64,000 nucleotides of DNA, taken from positions 930,001 to 994,000 of the forward strand of contig PZJY01000007.1 of NCBI GenBank assembly GCA_031472005.1. The letters are read 5' to 3'. How positions within the stretch are numbered: position 1 is the stretch's first letter; each line of letters starts with the position of its first letter. Source of the stretch: Tetracladium setigerum (Eukaryota > Ascomycota > Leotiomycetes > Helotiales). Of this stretch, positions 46,401 to 59,531 are shown in pieces. Both the position numbers and the translations under genes were made by a program. Under the pieces are notes generated by a model. The model searched no databases. It was not told where the DNA came from and saw only the letters and a list, made by a program, of their open reading frames with translations.

Positions 46401-47528
46401 GGAAGAAAAGCTTTTGCAGCTGAATGAGCTTGATGATCTCCGAAAGGAGAAGGAGGCCGAGAGGCAGGCTCTGGGACGTGTGTTGGAAGCTTCTAGCGAG
46501 GCTGATCGTTCTCTCACAACACTTTCCTCGTCTGCTTCCAATGTTAACATGCGTTGGCAGCAAGGAAACTTTGTTGGAGGAGGAACTTTTGGATCCGTGT
46601 ATGCTGCAATCAATCTCGATTCTGGCCATTTGATGGCTGTCAAGGAGATTCGTCTCCAAGACCCTACCCTCATTCCAACAATTGCCAACCAAATTAGAGA
46701 TGAAATGACTGTGTTGGAAGTACTGGATCATCCCAACATCGTATCATACTTTGGAATCGAAGTGCATCGAGACAAAGTTTACATTTTCATGGAATTCTGC
46801 TCTGGTGGATCTCTGGCTGGACTTTTGGAGCATGGTCGTATTGAGGATGAATCAGTCATCATGGTGTATGCTCTACAACTTCTCGAGGGCCTCGGTTATT
46901 TGCACAACGCTGGGATTGTCCATCGAGATATCAAACCAGAGAGTAAGTGATGAGGCAACATTCAAAAGACTCTTAGCTGATAATTATAGACATCCTGCTC
47001 AATCACCACGGAGTTATCAAGTACGTTGACTTTGGCGCTGCGAAAGTTATTGCCCGGCAAGGTAAAACACTCGTGACGGCTGCGACAGCCACGAATGGAA
47101 ACGCCAATAAATCCATGACCGGAACACCTATGTACATGTCACCAGAAGTCATCAAGGGTGAGAACCCAGGCCGAGCAGGCGCCGTTGATATATGGTCTCT
47201 CGGCTGCGTCATCCTAGAGATGGCTACCGGTCGTCGACCATGGGCATCTCTTGACAATGAATGGGCTATCATGTACAACATCGCCCAAGGCAACCCTCCA
47301 CAGCTACCTTCTCCTGATCAACTCAGCGAGTCAGGCATTGACTTCCTCAAAAAGTGTTTCATCCGAGATCCTAAGGATCGTGCTACAGCGATGGAACTGC
47401 TCACGCATGAATGGATCGTGGCTATCAAATCACAAGTCGACATTGAACCTCCCACCCCCAGCGAGAGTGGTTCCTCTTCAGGAATGTCCTCCAGCCACTC
47501 TGATACCAGACGCAGTCTTGGTGGATGA
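43418..47528 (+). CDS. ssk2: MAP kinase kinase kinase of the HOG/osmosensing pathway (Ssk2/Os-4 type), frame-broken
   Basis: Activates the Pbs2/Os-5 MAPKK in the high-osmolarity pathway. Exon 1 is 43418-46942 and exon 2 is 46990-47528; the 47-bp intron falls inside the catalytic loop, at HRDIKPE|N. About 1354 residues with one base restored. The long N-terminal regulatory region is followed by a kinase domain from about residue 1046: the glycine loop GGGTFGSV, AVKEIRLQ, HRDIKPEN, DFGAAKVI, the activation segment TGTPMYMSPE and DIWSLGCVILEM. The frame changes at about 45595-45599. Upstream ends at QDIQAILG and downstream resumes as YHPEEVEEDPTNPYILVLRPEIPIPW. One missing base after CTGGGA is the minimal fix, with no intron signals nearby. 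The gene family is usually intact, so an assembly error is likely. Confidence 0.93.
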
Positions 47529-48154
47529 GCAACACACTCTCTCCTTCGAGATGCACTCGAAAAGTTCTTTCAAACAATCTTTAATACTTTACGTGCTCTG
47601 TTAGACAACAGATAACAGACACAGCGAGCGTTTGTTTTTGACATCAAATTTCATTTGTTTGTGCAGCATACATGTGATCGATCGGTTTGGCGCATACATA
47701 TACGGCAATGCATCAGCGATGAGTCAAGGAGTTCTGGGCTGTTTTGTCAACAGAACAGGCGAAAGTTTTATCCCATAATGCTGGTTAATTGAAATTGGAA
47801 GGAGCAAGGAGGTAGTTGATAAGTACATAAGGCTAGGTAGGAGTTTGCGAGAAGCAGCTTCGCGGGAAAGCCACGAGGTTTAGTGTTGTCGATGTAGCAA
47901 TTATGATAGTAATGAAGCATATTCTCATCTACAATCTCAAATCCCCTCATAGGCATATGAATTTTACTCATTGGAGAATTTTACTGCTCTCTATTATGGG
48001 TGGGTGGGGTGTAGATTCCTATTCCCTTATATCCATTTCCCAACTGCTAAAATCGTCATAACTCCTTTCTACCTCTCGCAGCCTCTACAACTCAACACTT
48101 CTACCAATCTAGTACAACCTCTACTACCACCCATCTACAAATCCGAGGTAGTCC

Positions 48155-50892
48155 TCACTTCCCTTCCGTGAACGCCCTATCCAGCCTAACCTCCCCTTCC
48201 ACAACACCCACTCCAGCCTCTCCCCTCGCCAAATCGTTAACCCACCTGCCATTCGGCACCACCCCCTTCTCCCCCTCTCTTGTCCACACATCCGCCAAAT
48301 AAAACCAACTTAACGCATTTCCCACCGTTCCCACCTCATCACTCACACCCACCTTCGCCGCCTCCCCCATCTTTCCCCTCTCCTCTCCATCCACCCACAA
48401 CTTCAGCAATAACCCAGCAACCGCCTCCCAATCCCCCGTCTCAACCAGATACCCAGTTTTCCCCTCCATAATCTGCAATGGAATCCCGCCGGTTCGCGTA
48501 GCGATGACTGGAACACCAGCATGGAGAGCTTCGGAGACTTTGATTTCGAAACCTTCGCGCGTGGAGAGTTGGAGACAGATGGTGGCGGTGGAGAGGAGAA
48601 CGTTGAGGAGTTGGTCGTTGGGTGGGAGACGCATGACGGAGACTGAAGTGATGAGGTGAGGGAAGGAAGTTTGAAGGAGGGAGAGGGTTTGTGCGTAGAT
48701 GGCAGTGCCGTCGGGGTCGTCCACGGAGCCATTGCCGCAGCTAGGAGGAATTTAGTTTGAATTTAGAAGAAAGACAGAGGAGAAAGATGGATGTAAGGGA
48801 AAGGAAGAGGAGAGGAGAACGAACATGACAAGTTGAGGTGCATTCTTCTCTGCTTCGGGATCCTGGACGGCGAGCAGACGACGGAATTCCGCATAAGATT
48901 TTATGACTTCAGGAATGCCTTTTGCAGGATCGAACCGGGCTACTTGAATGATGTATTTTCCTAGTAGGTGGAGAAAGAGTAATTCTTAGTATTCAATCCG
49001 TATTACTTCGTTTCTGACTTACTATTAGGCCAATCTAACTCGGTCCTGTCAAAAATTAGCTCTCCCTTTTTAACGAGAAGTGAGTGGGAAGAGGCAAACA
49101 TACATTCTCATTGCATGACACTGCAGATTGTACAAATTCAAATAATACCCTCTATCCCAATCACCCACTGTCTTATTCAATCCATCCAACCAATCCGTGG
49201 TAGCTGGCAAATACGCCACCTTCTCCATCGGCACATTCTGCGGTACGAACGACGGAATCGGATGGCTGATAAACATATCTGTATGTTGTATCTTCGACCA
49301 GAGGAATTCCCAGATATCGGCTTGGGGCGTGCCGGATTGGGCAACAAGATCGCTGCGGATTTGGATGTGGCTGCGGTATAGGACAGGGCGGTTTGGTGTT
49401 AGACGCTTGATGAGGGGAATTAGACCAGGCATTTGGGGGTCGTCGATCTATTTTATTTTGTCTGGCATTAGTGAAATCTATTCGATGAAGGAAGAAGAGA
49501 GGGGGTGGGAGGGAAACTGACAAAAACAACATCAGCACCACCTTCCTCTGGAGGTCTCAGCGGTCCACCAGACGAAAGCCAGTATCGATTCGCATTCTCC
49601 TCGATCCAACACGTCAAGATTTTCTTATCCTCCTTACTAATCCACTCGTCTGGTTTACTCACGCCCTGCAGGATATTGTGTACGTTTTTGGTGATGCGGA
49701 AAACTCCTGGTTTGGGCTTTGGAACATACCTAAATCAAAATACCCTAGTAAGTATTTACTCAATCGAAAGGAGATCTGGAAGAGATCTCTGAAAATTGGA
49801 AAAGATCTTACCAAGTCAAATCAACGCCTAATTCCCTCGCCAAACGAATCAAAGCATGCCTCATCAGTGCAACTCCACCTCCTTGCGGTGTACTACTGAA
49901 AAAGGCAATCTTCGTCCCCTTTTCCCTAAGCGAGGTTACGAACTTCATCATAGCTTGCCATGTAGCATCTCCACATGTCGTTTTGAAATCGTCTACTCTC
50001 AGGATTTGCGCTTGGAATCCTGCATCAATTTCTACGATGCCGCGATAGCCCACTTGTAAGAGTGGTGAGAGACTTGGGCCAAAATGCCTGTTTTCGTTTG
50101 TTAACTTTCATTCTGGGGGATGTTGTGGATTTGGGAAGTGGAAATAGATAGGAAGGAAGGACGGAAGGTAGGAAGAACCATACATAACACATTTCCTCGC
50201 CATCGAATCAGCCTGCTCATCTACGCCTTTATCTTCCCAATGCAAATTTTTCTTACGATCAATATCCACTCTCTCTACCTCTGGCATAATAGAAATCGGT
50301 ACCACGTCCAACTCCAACCACAACCTTGAACACAACGTCGGGCTTTTCGCCATCAAATCATACGGAATACCGGCGCCTACGAATTTAGCTAGATTTTCAT
50401 GTGCGAAGCGGGTTAGTTCTTTAATGGCAAAGTTGGCGATCGCGTCGGTGGTGGAGGAGAGATGAACGGTTTGAATCGTGTAGTCTATGAGGTAGACTTC
50501 GTCGTGGATGGCGAGAGCTACTGCTGCTGAGGTATTGTGTTCATTGAAGACGGCAGATACACCTATGAACAATGTCTGTACGAATCCCACCAAAATAATT
50601 AGTCCTCATAATCTCCTTGGAAAATCTAGAGCTTTCTTGGTGCAAAACATGAATATACCGTGAGAGGAGGAGCAGTCTCCCCATCGCCAAGAAGCACTTC
50701 GCTCAGAACAGGCTTCCGTTGAAATTTCCTCCCCTTCCTGAAGGCCATCATGGCATAAACATATGGGCGAAGATGTTTCTTCACATCTTTCAGAGCACCG
50801 GGACTTGAAATTTCATTTGGAGCACCAGGTGTTGATGTGCCAGAGGAGTTTGCCACCGAGCCAGTATCTGACGGCGTATGAATTGCCGACAT
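48155..50892 (-). CDS. ccg-9: Trehalose phosphorylase/synthase, GT4 family (Ccg-9 type)
   Basis: Retaining phosphorolysis or synthesis of trehalose from glucose 1-phosphate and glucose; homologous to the clock-controlled gene-9 product of Neurospora. Eight exons: 50892-50659, 50575-50184, 50087-49812, 49729-49522, 49447-49104, 49045-49023 (23 nt), 48960-48825 and 48740-48155. All phases are consistent and give 732 residues. Signatures are the N-terminal FIGVSAVFNEHNTSAAVALA, FFSSTPQGGGVALMRHA, IDDPQMPGLIPLIK, RSHIQIRSDL, VARFDPAKGIPEV, CGNGSVDDPDG and the GT4 donor-site block STREGFEIKVSEALHAGVPV. It is convergent with ssk2. Complete, no break. Likely a stress or development gene, by analogy only. 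Confidence 0.95.
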
Positions 50893-52533
50893 CGTGAACG
50901 TCAACACTTTTTTCTTTGTTCAAGATAGCCAAATGTGATAATCAAAAGAATTTTGATTGAATTGAGGTTGTATACTGTATAGAATTCAACGGGTAATTTT
51001 TATTTATAGTCTTTAAATTTATTTCAGGGCAAATATATGACAGGCCATTATGAGGTCATATTTTGGGGGGATGGTGTGGTCTGATCAGGTATTGGTGACT
51101 GCAGCGGATAAATCACCACGTTTGCAGTTTCTTTGGTGTAACAAAACAACGTGCCTGGTCAGCTGCTCGAAGCCGAGGCTCTGGGTCTGTGGGGGTTGGA
51201 AGTATCCAAGGTAAAATGTTACGTGGAGGTCCAAAAGTTTGGTGATGAGAGTGTACATTAAATGGATGATCGTGCTGGTCCGAGGTCACGATCGTATCAT
51301 GGTGAGATTTATCAGGGAATGAACTCTGAATCTGGGAGGCAATTTGACACTCCAACTATAATGCATGAGATGGAACGTGGAAATGACATACCATTCTCAC
51401 AGACACGATGCCTAAACCTCTACAGAATTTCAACTCCGACCAAGTACGAGAAAGACTTCTTGTCTCTGGGAAGCAATAACGCACACCAATTAAGAGGATT
51501 CTACGACCAGTGAGGGAAACGAGAAAACAACAAACCACTGTAATGAGCACCAGCACTAATAAGCTCTCATTTTTCAACGCAGAATTCAGGCACAAGCACC
51601 ACATTTCAACACACCCAAAATTTGGACATGCTATTAATTTCTAACGTCCACTAGGACATGAGAACCAGAATAGGCAGTCTTTCTGTTCTTCTTTCATCCA
51701 TGGATTGGGCCAGTAGGCCAGATACTCAACTCAATTGCATATATGTTCAGATGATGTTGAAAGCAAGCTTCAACAATGAAAGGCTTTCGCTAAACCCATG
51801 GAGATGTAGCTTAAATCATCATACAATTCCATTTATCGTATCAACATTAAAGGGCATACACCAGCCCCTTCCCCACCACCCAGCCAACCATCCATATTCA
51901 TAACATCCATCCGTCCCAGCCCCACCCTTCATATTTGTAGCATCCATCCATCCCATCCTATCCCATCCCATCCTACCTGTCCGCCCATCCGCCTCGCAGC
52001 ATGAAAAGTCGTAACGAAACAGAAATAGTTGTACAATAATGAACAAGATATTGGAGCCCATGCCAAGATTGGCAGGGTGCTCAAATCCAAGCAGAGGAAG
52101 TTGAAAATCGAAATCGAAGTCGAAGTCGAAGTCGAAGTAGACGTTGAAGCAGAAGTCGACGTTAAGGTTGCAAAATCGACGACGGAAGAAGTGTACGGAG
52201 ATAGGCGGGCGGCTTTGGTTCTGTTTGCTCCCAAAGCTCACACAAACATCGGAGAAAGAATCGACAACAACGCAGCTTAATCATCGATCGCATCAGGAGT
52301 GAATTGAAGCGAAGAAAAAAGACTTTGTGTGTACGACATCGATTTCATTAATGATGTGTATGTGTATGTGTGTATTTGTAATAATTGCGATTTATAAAAA
52401 CACAAACAAATAGGCAATTTCGCTCAAATCGCTTCAATCTCGAAAGGACGAAAAAATACATAACATGGCAGGAGTCAGAAAACTCGCAGCAGCAAATCTA
52501 ACTTCTAAGAAGCAGCAAGCAGCGTCCTTTTCC
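50893..52533. other. Intergenic region upstream of trehalose phosphorylase
   Basis: About 1.6 kb between the trehalose phosphorylase start and the ammonium transporter stop. It includes CCATCC/CCCATCC-type pyrimidine repeats (about 51895-51980) and a GAAGTC hexanucleotide repeat (52106-52166). Short open frames here lack support. Confidence 0.55.
52106..52166. repeat. Hexanucleotide repeat (GAAGTC/GAAATC)
   Basis: About five near-perfect copies of a 6-bp unit followed by degenerate copies. Because the unit is in frame it generates spurious open frames on both strands (Val-Glu and Ser-Thr/Phe-Asp alternations). It lies 3' of the ammonium transporter. Confidence 0.9.
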
Positions 52534-54306
52534 CTAATGAGAATACGCGTGAATACCATGATCTCTCTCACTATCCATAGGGGAGCTGTATTTCTCAGCT
52601 TGGAGGCCTCGCTCACCATTTCCGCTGTAGCGACTCTCGGTCTCATCCAGTCCAGTGCCCTCGGTATCATTTAGCACCTCGCGGGTCAACTCGACATAGT
52701 CGTAAGCGAACTCGCCAATTTCAGAATCGTCGATACCGAGGATTTCGGCTTCTTCTGAGGCACGGAGGGAGAGTCCGGGGATGAGGTTCATGATGAAGAG
52801 AATCAGACAGGTGCCGACGAAGGAGTAGGCAGCACCGGCAATAGAGTCGGCTAGTTGGTGGCCGAGTTGGATCCAGTGGTGGTTGAGCCAGCCTCCGGGG
52901 ATGGCGGTGAAACCATCGAGACTGTGGAACAGAAAAGTTAGTACAAACATTGATCAGGGGTGCCTCGGAGGTAAGGGTTTGGAAGTCAAATTTAGAATAC
53001 TTACGCGGCTATGTAATCTGCAGCGAAGAATGCGGTGAGAATATTACCGAGAAATCCACCAACTCCATGGACGGCGAAGATATCAAGAGCGTCGTCGATT
53101 GAAAGTGCGAACTTGAGCTTAGTGGCATAGTTTGCGCCTGCTCCACCAACAATACCGTAGATGACAGCTGCCCATGCTGGGACGAAGCCAGATCCTGGAG
53201 TAATACAGACAAGACCAGCGATGACACCAGAGCAAAATCCGACTGTTGACCACTTGCGTTCTAGACGATAATCGAGGACACACCATGTGATGCCACCCAT
53301 ACAAGCTGCGATATTGGTTACGACAGCTGCCATAACAGCGCGCATATTGGCAGCAAGTGCGGAACCAGCATTGAAACCGAACCAACCAACCCAAAGGAAC
53401 ACAGTCCCGATGACGATATGTGTAACGTTGTGTGGCCTGTAGTTCAGTTCGTGAGTGCCGTGTCCTCGTCGCTTGCCAAGCATGATCGAGTAAGCTAAAG
53501 CAGCGCAACCTGAAGCAATATGAACCTGGTGTCTATGTCAGTTGTGATTTGGGGACATAAAAGTTGTGCTACTCACAGGAGTTCCTCCGGCGAAGTCCAA
53601 TCCACCCATCTGGTATGACCATCCTGAAGCGTTCCAAGTCCAGCAGGCAATAGGATCGTAGATGATTGTTGACCAGACGAACATGAAGACCACAGCTGGA
53701 AGCATGCGACCTCGCTCAGCAACAGCACCAATTGCAAGAGCCACAGTAATACAAGCAAACATGCCTTGGTAGACAGCAAAGAGGAGGTCGGGGATCTTTG
53801 AGGAGCCAACAGAAGGCGCAGCGAGGACATTACGGAAACCAATGTTGTCCAGATTACCAATGAAGGAATTGGCCGACTTCGAGAAGGCGAGTGAGTAACC
53901 CCAGAAGAACCATTGGAAAGAGACAACACCGGTTGCCATGATAGAAAGCCAGATGAGAGAGAGGGCAGACTTTCTGCGAGCTAGACCAGAATAGAAGAAT
54001 CTGTCATGATGGGCTTGAATTAGTTTCTGTGCGACTGAGGAAAGGAATGTGCATATGCGCTTACCCGACACCTGGAATCATGAGGAGCACGAGAGCAGTA
54101 GATGTGAGCATCCACGCAATATCACCGGCCTAGAGTAAGAAAACGGTCAGTCACCATTGTGCAGATTGAGGCCGAAGCACATGTGTTGGGAGTTGACAAA
54201 GATCCGTGAGTATTGAACGAACCTCATAGTAAACATTTAAATCAGTCGTCAACGAGTTTCCGCCAGTAGGTTCGGGGACCTCCGTTGCATTGAAAGGGAC
54301 GACCAT
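52534..54306 (-). CDS. mep2: Ammonium transporter, Mep2-type
   Basis: Plasma-membrane ammonium permease, 11 predicted membrane segments. Five exons: 54306-54223, 54129-54065, 54000-53577, 53525-53005 and 52921-52534, 493 residues, all phases consistent. Signatures are GVGFFYSGLARRK, the FDFAGG-like GGLDFAGGTPVHIASG, FGFNAGSAL and DIFAVHGVGGFLGN. Both pore histidines are present (PVHIASG and AVHGVGG). Yeast Mep1 and Mep3 have Glu at the first position while Mep2 has His, so this is the Mep2 type. The cytosolic tail is about 80 residues, rich in Glu/Ser/Tyr. Upstream, HGATAR GATA-factor-like words occur at 54411, 54516 and 54671, but at a density close to chance. No frame problem. Confidence 0.96.
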
Positions 54307-57300
54307 CTTGATCGATCTCGCTAGAGTTGAAGGAAGAGTGAAAGAAAAGTAGAAATGTCGTTATGCAGTCGAAAAGAGCGACGAGAGCAATTGTACAGTA
54401 CACTCTCGAGAGATAGTCAAGAAGGAGCTCGAGGTGGGCGCGGGTTGCAGATGTACTAATAAAAGTATGGTACTCTGGCCGTCAGCTTCCAAGGGAGGGG
54501 TGCTTGCAAGGTACGCGATAGCCAAGAAAGAAAGTGCCGGAGACGGAGTCAACAACTGGGGTTCCTCCCTAGCGAAGAGCAGGGTAGTTGCGTGTTTTTG
54601 TGAATCTGCGATATTGATATCGACGATTGTTTGAGATGGCGAACCAGGTTCGGAGAAAGAGAGTTTGATTTGATAGTGGTTGTGGTTGTGGTGGAGAAGT
54701 ATGAAAAGCTGCCTCGCTTGTGTCTACTATTGTTGTTTTTTTTGTCCTCAACTTCTCAAGGGTGAGAGGGGGTAAAGATGACAGGAAGATTTAGAGAGGT
54801 GAGCGAGATTATTCCGGCAGATGAGGTCGGGCAGGGGCTTCGATTTATATACGATGTACGAGCTGTACGTAGAAGTAATGCCATGACAAGGACAAAGTTC
54901 GCGGTGGTGTTACAACCATGGAAGGATATTCTCGTAAGCTGTCCTTGAACTTTCAGGATCCTTCCTGTACCGTTTGAACTCGTCTTCAAATTCCGTTGGA
55001 TTTATTTCTCTCATGATTTCCCAATGATTCTGTACTCATTCCGTGATGCTCCATCTTCATGAGTGATAGCCCAACCCCTCCCGTAGTTGTGGCTTGGTGA
55101 GGAGTCGGGTGTTGGAACAGACAAAAAGAAAAAGAAATATACTTCACACTTCAGACACCCTTCCAAAAAAGGGGCTGCATATGACATCCTGGGCATGCTG
55201 CACCCTCTGCAGCTAATTGAGCGGAGCATGTCAAAAGCTTGTGATGATAACGGATCTGGTGTCCATTGGCTGTCTTCCTACCCCACGGCTCCAGCGGAGA
55301 TTAGCGCGTTCGCCGGTTCTGATATGGACGAAAGATTTGCTAAGGAGGCGATCAATCATCAGCCTTGTGAGTGCGACTGCGACTCTGAGTGTGGAGATCG
55401 ATCCTCTATGACAACCACATGTAGAAAGAGGGACGTCGTCATGGCCTCGACTTTCCTTCCATCCTTTCCTTTTTCTTTTTCGCTTCTCTTATGCTGCTCA
55501 AGTAATTCTTGTCGCCTCAGCTGTATCCAGTAACAAGTCGTCGTCTCTAGCCAAGTACAAATGTGCAAAACATATGAAACGCTGAGAAGGGTGCAATCAT
55601 CGATCGCATTCCTACTTCATATATTTCGTCAAAAAGCAACCAACCGGCGCGATACCATTTTGGAGAGCAGGCGAAACCCTCCTTCTGTAGGCTTGTCCAA
55701 TCCCGTTAGCAGCTCAAGGATGTCGAGGCTGCTTGGGGCGATTCTTTTATGTTTAGCATTTGACGTGAACGTGCCTCTTTCGGATAGAAATACTTCCTCC
55801 GTGAATGGCTTTACGCCTCAGCCACTCAGAATGCTGAGAAGATACAGACACACTTTGCTTCTTCAACTGTCGTGTCGGATCGTGTTCGATGCTGCCTCTT
55901 TTCTTTTTGTCTGGTCCCTTGGTGCGTCGATTATTTCCTTTGCCTCTCTGTAACTGTTGTCGTAGAGGTCTCCAAGCTTTAGTTCTAGCTCGGCCTCGGC
56001 TACTCAACCGACAGTAGGATAGTCACCATGTGTAATTGTTGAAGAGCGAGGAGATCAACCATAATCTACTGGAGCTTCTGCGACTTGGCACGTTGTGGAG
56101 TCTCCGTTCTAATTTCTTCCGTTCCTGGCCTCCCTGACCGCTGGGCAGCAAGGCTGGCCAACCAACCCCATACGGAGGAGTTGGCCATAAAATGGTGTCC
56201 AGGACTTTAGCAACAGGCTTACAACCTTGTCGACGATAAGAGAAAACACCAACCACCCCAGGCCGCATCGGACGGAACTTCAACGGAAGAGACGCAGATA
56301 ACAAGAGCATTGCTGTACTTTCCAGTCCCAGCCAAATCCCAAGTTGCAATTCCAAAAGCCACCACACCTAATCTGTGGTGCAATTTATCTGCTACAAGGC
56401 AAGCAGCCCACAGAAGCACACTGCAGATGTGCTGCAGGTGATGGAAATGTACCGGTATTCAGAAATCGGTGATATGGCTGAGTTTCACGACCCCACGTCT
56501 GTTTCTTCAGAACGCCTCCAAGGAGCGTGGAGGTGGGAGGAGTGTGGTGCCATGGCGGTGATGGTGGCGGCGGCGACGACGTTCTTGTGATCCAACGTTG
56601 AGCTTGGGAGACACCCGTAATGGATGTACCAGGCATGGGATATTGTAGTTTGAGGATATCAGGAAGTTGCAGCTCGTTGCAGGTGACTCTTTGTAAGGTT
56701 ACATGGACTCAAATCTGATGATATTTGCCGCTGTGCTGTTGAGCAGTCAGTCCCCGAGTATGGAGGATGTCCTTGACTGGAATGATAATTGGCCGGTCCA
56801 AGCCTTCAAGGCACGCCATGATTGCTTTTGATCTTGACATTTCGACAGAGACGGAGGTGATCGTAAGACTTCCTCGTGTTTCTTCGAACTTGGCTGAATC
56901 AATTCTTTAGTTGGCAACGGGATGTTTAGGTACCTACCTACCTTAGTCTGGGAATTTGTAGATGTTGGTGTTTGGTGTTTGTGTTGGGAAAGAGGCCGAG
57001 GAACTGAAGTGCTGATTTCTACAGCAACTCGAGCATTCACTTTTCTTAAATCTTCACAGCCAATTCAGAACTGGTTTTCCTCCCATCCATCTCTACCTAC
57101 TCTTGATATTCAAAATATGCACTGTTCCTGTTACTTACAATTTGATCTTTAGACATTGACAACCATCTTCCAATCGCAACCAAGCTGCACGCACACGCGA
57201 CACGGCGTCAAGACTCCAAAGCGACCAAAGGTACGGAGTGCAACTGTACCCCACACATCCATCTTCCTACATATTCTCTCAACCCCCACCCACTCGAAAT

Positions 57301-58677
57301 CACCACAGACAAAAGAGTCCTTCCACAACCCACACACCTCTGCAAAGTTCTAGAAGCCCATCTATGATCTGATTCCTTCTATCTTGCGCCACCGAATATG
57401 CAGTGCAGCAGTATGATGTACCCCCTTTTCAACCTTGGTACCCTTCATACATGACTATAATCGAGCACTCAAGCCCTTCGAAAGAAGATATGGGATTTGG
57501 CATTCAACCCCCTGATAACGCCTATCTCACCCCCAACTACCACATGGAAGGGCCCGTCCCTGATGCAACGCAACCTTATGGGAAAGTCATTCCTACCTTG
57601 CTCTGTTAGCGCAGCCTTCATAACGGCGGTGTTGGGAAACTTGGAGATTGGCTTTGTCGGTGTGGGAAATAATACACCATCGGAGAGAAGCGGCTGGGAA
57701 GTAGACGAGGATTTTCATACCAAGATCATGGCATTCATCATTGCCATCGGTTGAAGTTGAGGCCGGTGTCAGGTCTTTCCTCTTGCAAGCGAGAGGACGA
57801 AGACTTTACTGTATCCTACCCCACGGTGGCACTCAATGTCTTTCGCAGCCGTGTGCGTCTGATTGCTGGGGTTGGGATAAGAGGACGGACTACTCCAGCT
57901 TGGATGAAATAATGGTGGATAAGATTGCCCATCATTATGCAAGTGATTTTGATAAATTAGGATTTGCAGCAAGGCTGTGCTTGGGAGAGTTTGTTTTGCT
58001 CAATGAGCCAAGCTTCTATTTTTAAATAGGTCAATGAAGGTGTTAGATTGGTATCTCGTGGTTTTGTTTTTTGTCGGCTGTTGCGTTGAGATTGTTATGT
58101 CTGTCGTTGAGGCTGTTTGGAAGATCTGGGCAATGCGATTTGATGTGCTATACTCGTTGCTAGTCTATACTACATCAGCCATGGTTTCATGGCTCTTGGT
58201 TCAATCTCAAAGCGTAAGACTTGTTTGCCAGTTTCTACAGACGTCAAGTTTCGTTTGTGAGTGGCATTTTCTCCATTTATTGTCTTGAAATTGCATTTCT
58301 CGGCACTGAATAGGTATCTGCTTCGCTAGGACATGCGGTTGCAAAGATCGCCAATTGTCGATGCCGGGAACTTATAGTGCCAGGGTAGGTACTATATGTT
58401 CCTCACAGTCAAACGAGAAGCACAAGAGTTCAAGTTGATCTCAAGCAATACACAAAAGTGATAGTTTTCTATCAGCTGACTTATTAGGTCGGACTTGATG
58501 CTGCTAGGAGGATTGCTAGTTCTTGTGCCCATCCATACCTCCATCCATGCGAACCCTGATAATCCTTCCCAGTTCCCTTATCGCACAAAAGCTGCAAAAT
58601 AACAGAGATTCAACCACCCGTCCACATGCACAAATGCAATATTATGCTTTCAAACAAGTACAAACACATACCCTCTC
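54307..58677. other. 4.4-kb region without a supported gene
   Basis: Between the ammonium transporter start and the first PPxY membrane protein. Open frames of 80-150 codons exist (for example near 55087, 55561, 56023, 57741, 58034), but none shows a domain, a convincing ATG context with splice sites, or a conserved motif. It may contain small species-specific genes or decayed sequence; I cannot tell. Confidence 0.5.
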
Positions 58678-59175
58678 CTACTCTCGACCACCGCCTTGCT
58701 CAGTATAAGCTGGTGACTGCATATAAGCTGGCGGTGGTGCTGAAATACTATTCTGCTGCCCTCGCGTCGTTTGTCTATTCCCACTCTCCACTTCCTGCGC
58801 TCTCACCAGAGGCTTTAGAACATGCGCGCTCCCTAAAGGTCTCAATTCATACGCTTCTCCCGATGACGTTGTATCCTGCGTTCCTCCCTCAAGGTCATCA
58901 TCCAGCGTCCACCCGTTCTTCTGCATCAACTCTCGATCCCGCTCGCTACCAAGCCCCGACCTAATCCTTCTCTTCACGCTTTTCTGGTTGTTTTTGGTAA
59001 CTATAACATGCAAGATCAACAAGACGCTGCATCCACCTATCAAGGCTAATAACGCCAGCCCACATGCTGCGAATATGTTATCCCCCAGCGAAGTTTCTCC
59101 TGGATTGGAATGTCTGGCTACGGCTACTCCGTGTAAGGCAGATGATGCTAAGAGTATGGTGGTTATCCCCATCAT
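58678..59175 (-). CDS. Small single-pass membrane protein with C-terminal PPxY motif
   Basis: Single-exon gene, 165 residues, not a family I can name. Residues 1-20 look like a signal peptide (MMGITTILLASSALHGVAVA). A strong membrane segment follows at about 33-58, then a basic stop-transfer stretch (KNNQKSVKRR), and a hydrophilic tail with NGWTLDDDLEG and APPPAYMQSPAY. PPAY (148-151) matches the PPxY ligand of WW domains, as found in adaptors of Rsp5/Nedd4-type ubiquitin ligases; that role is inference. A shorter relative lies immediately downstream (59532-60060) on the same strand, with the same layout and the same PPPAY ending, which makes coding status likely for both. Confidence 0.68.
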   Translation of the reverse strand: MMGITTILLASSALHGVAVARHSNPGETSLGDNIFAACGLALLALIGGCSVLLILHVIVTKNNQKSVKRRIRSGLGSERDRELMQKNGWTLDDDLEGGTQDTTSSGEAYELRPLGSAHVLKPLVRAQEVESGNRQTTRGQQNSISAPPPAYMQSPAYTEQGGGRE

Positions 59176-59531
59176 GGAATATCCGGGCTCAGATTATATC
59201 GATTTGGTGTTGATGGGTATTCCGTGGTGATGGAGAGGATCCTGTTTTGAGGAATTGTGGAATTTGTGAGATTGTTCTCTTTTCTCAAGATTGCCACGGG
59301 GGGGAGAGAGAGGTGGGTTTATGTATAGTTTTTGGATCCCAGTGGTGGAATGTTTCTACACTAAGGATGGAAGTCTGTTTACTGGTAGCCTGGTAGGGAA
59401 AAATAAGATTTCCGATCTGGTTTCTAGGTTTTACACCATGATTAATAGTCTGTTTGCTAGTAGAACGAACGAACTCTGTCTTTTTCCAAGCTGAGTTCTA
59501 AATCTTAGGTACACTCTCCAAGCACAGCACC

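Noticed and set aside
52029..52280. 83-codon open frame with Val-Glu repeats
   Set aside because: Produced by the GAAGTC hexanucleotide repeat; an opposite-strand frame is equally open.
54411..54676. HGATAR words upstream of the ammonium transporter as AreA/GATA sites
   Set aside because: Three matches in about 370 bp is near the chance rate for this short degenerate motif, so I only mention them in the gene entry.
55087..55533. 148-codon open frame, plus strand
   Set aside because: Starts at a non-ATG codon, no conserved motif, mixed low-complexity Lys and Ser/Phe/Leu tracts.
57403..58288. Three successive small open frames (57403, 57741, 58034) that might be exons of one gene
   Set aside because: I could not join them with convincing splice sites and recognise no protein signature, so they are left as unannotated.
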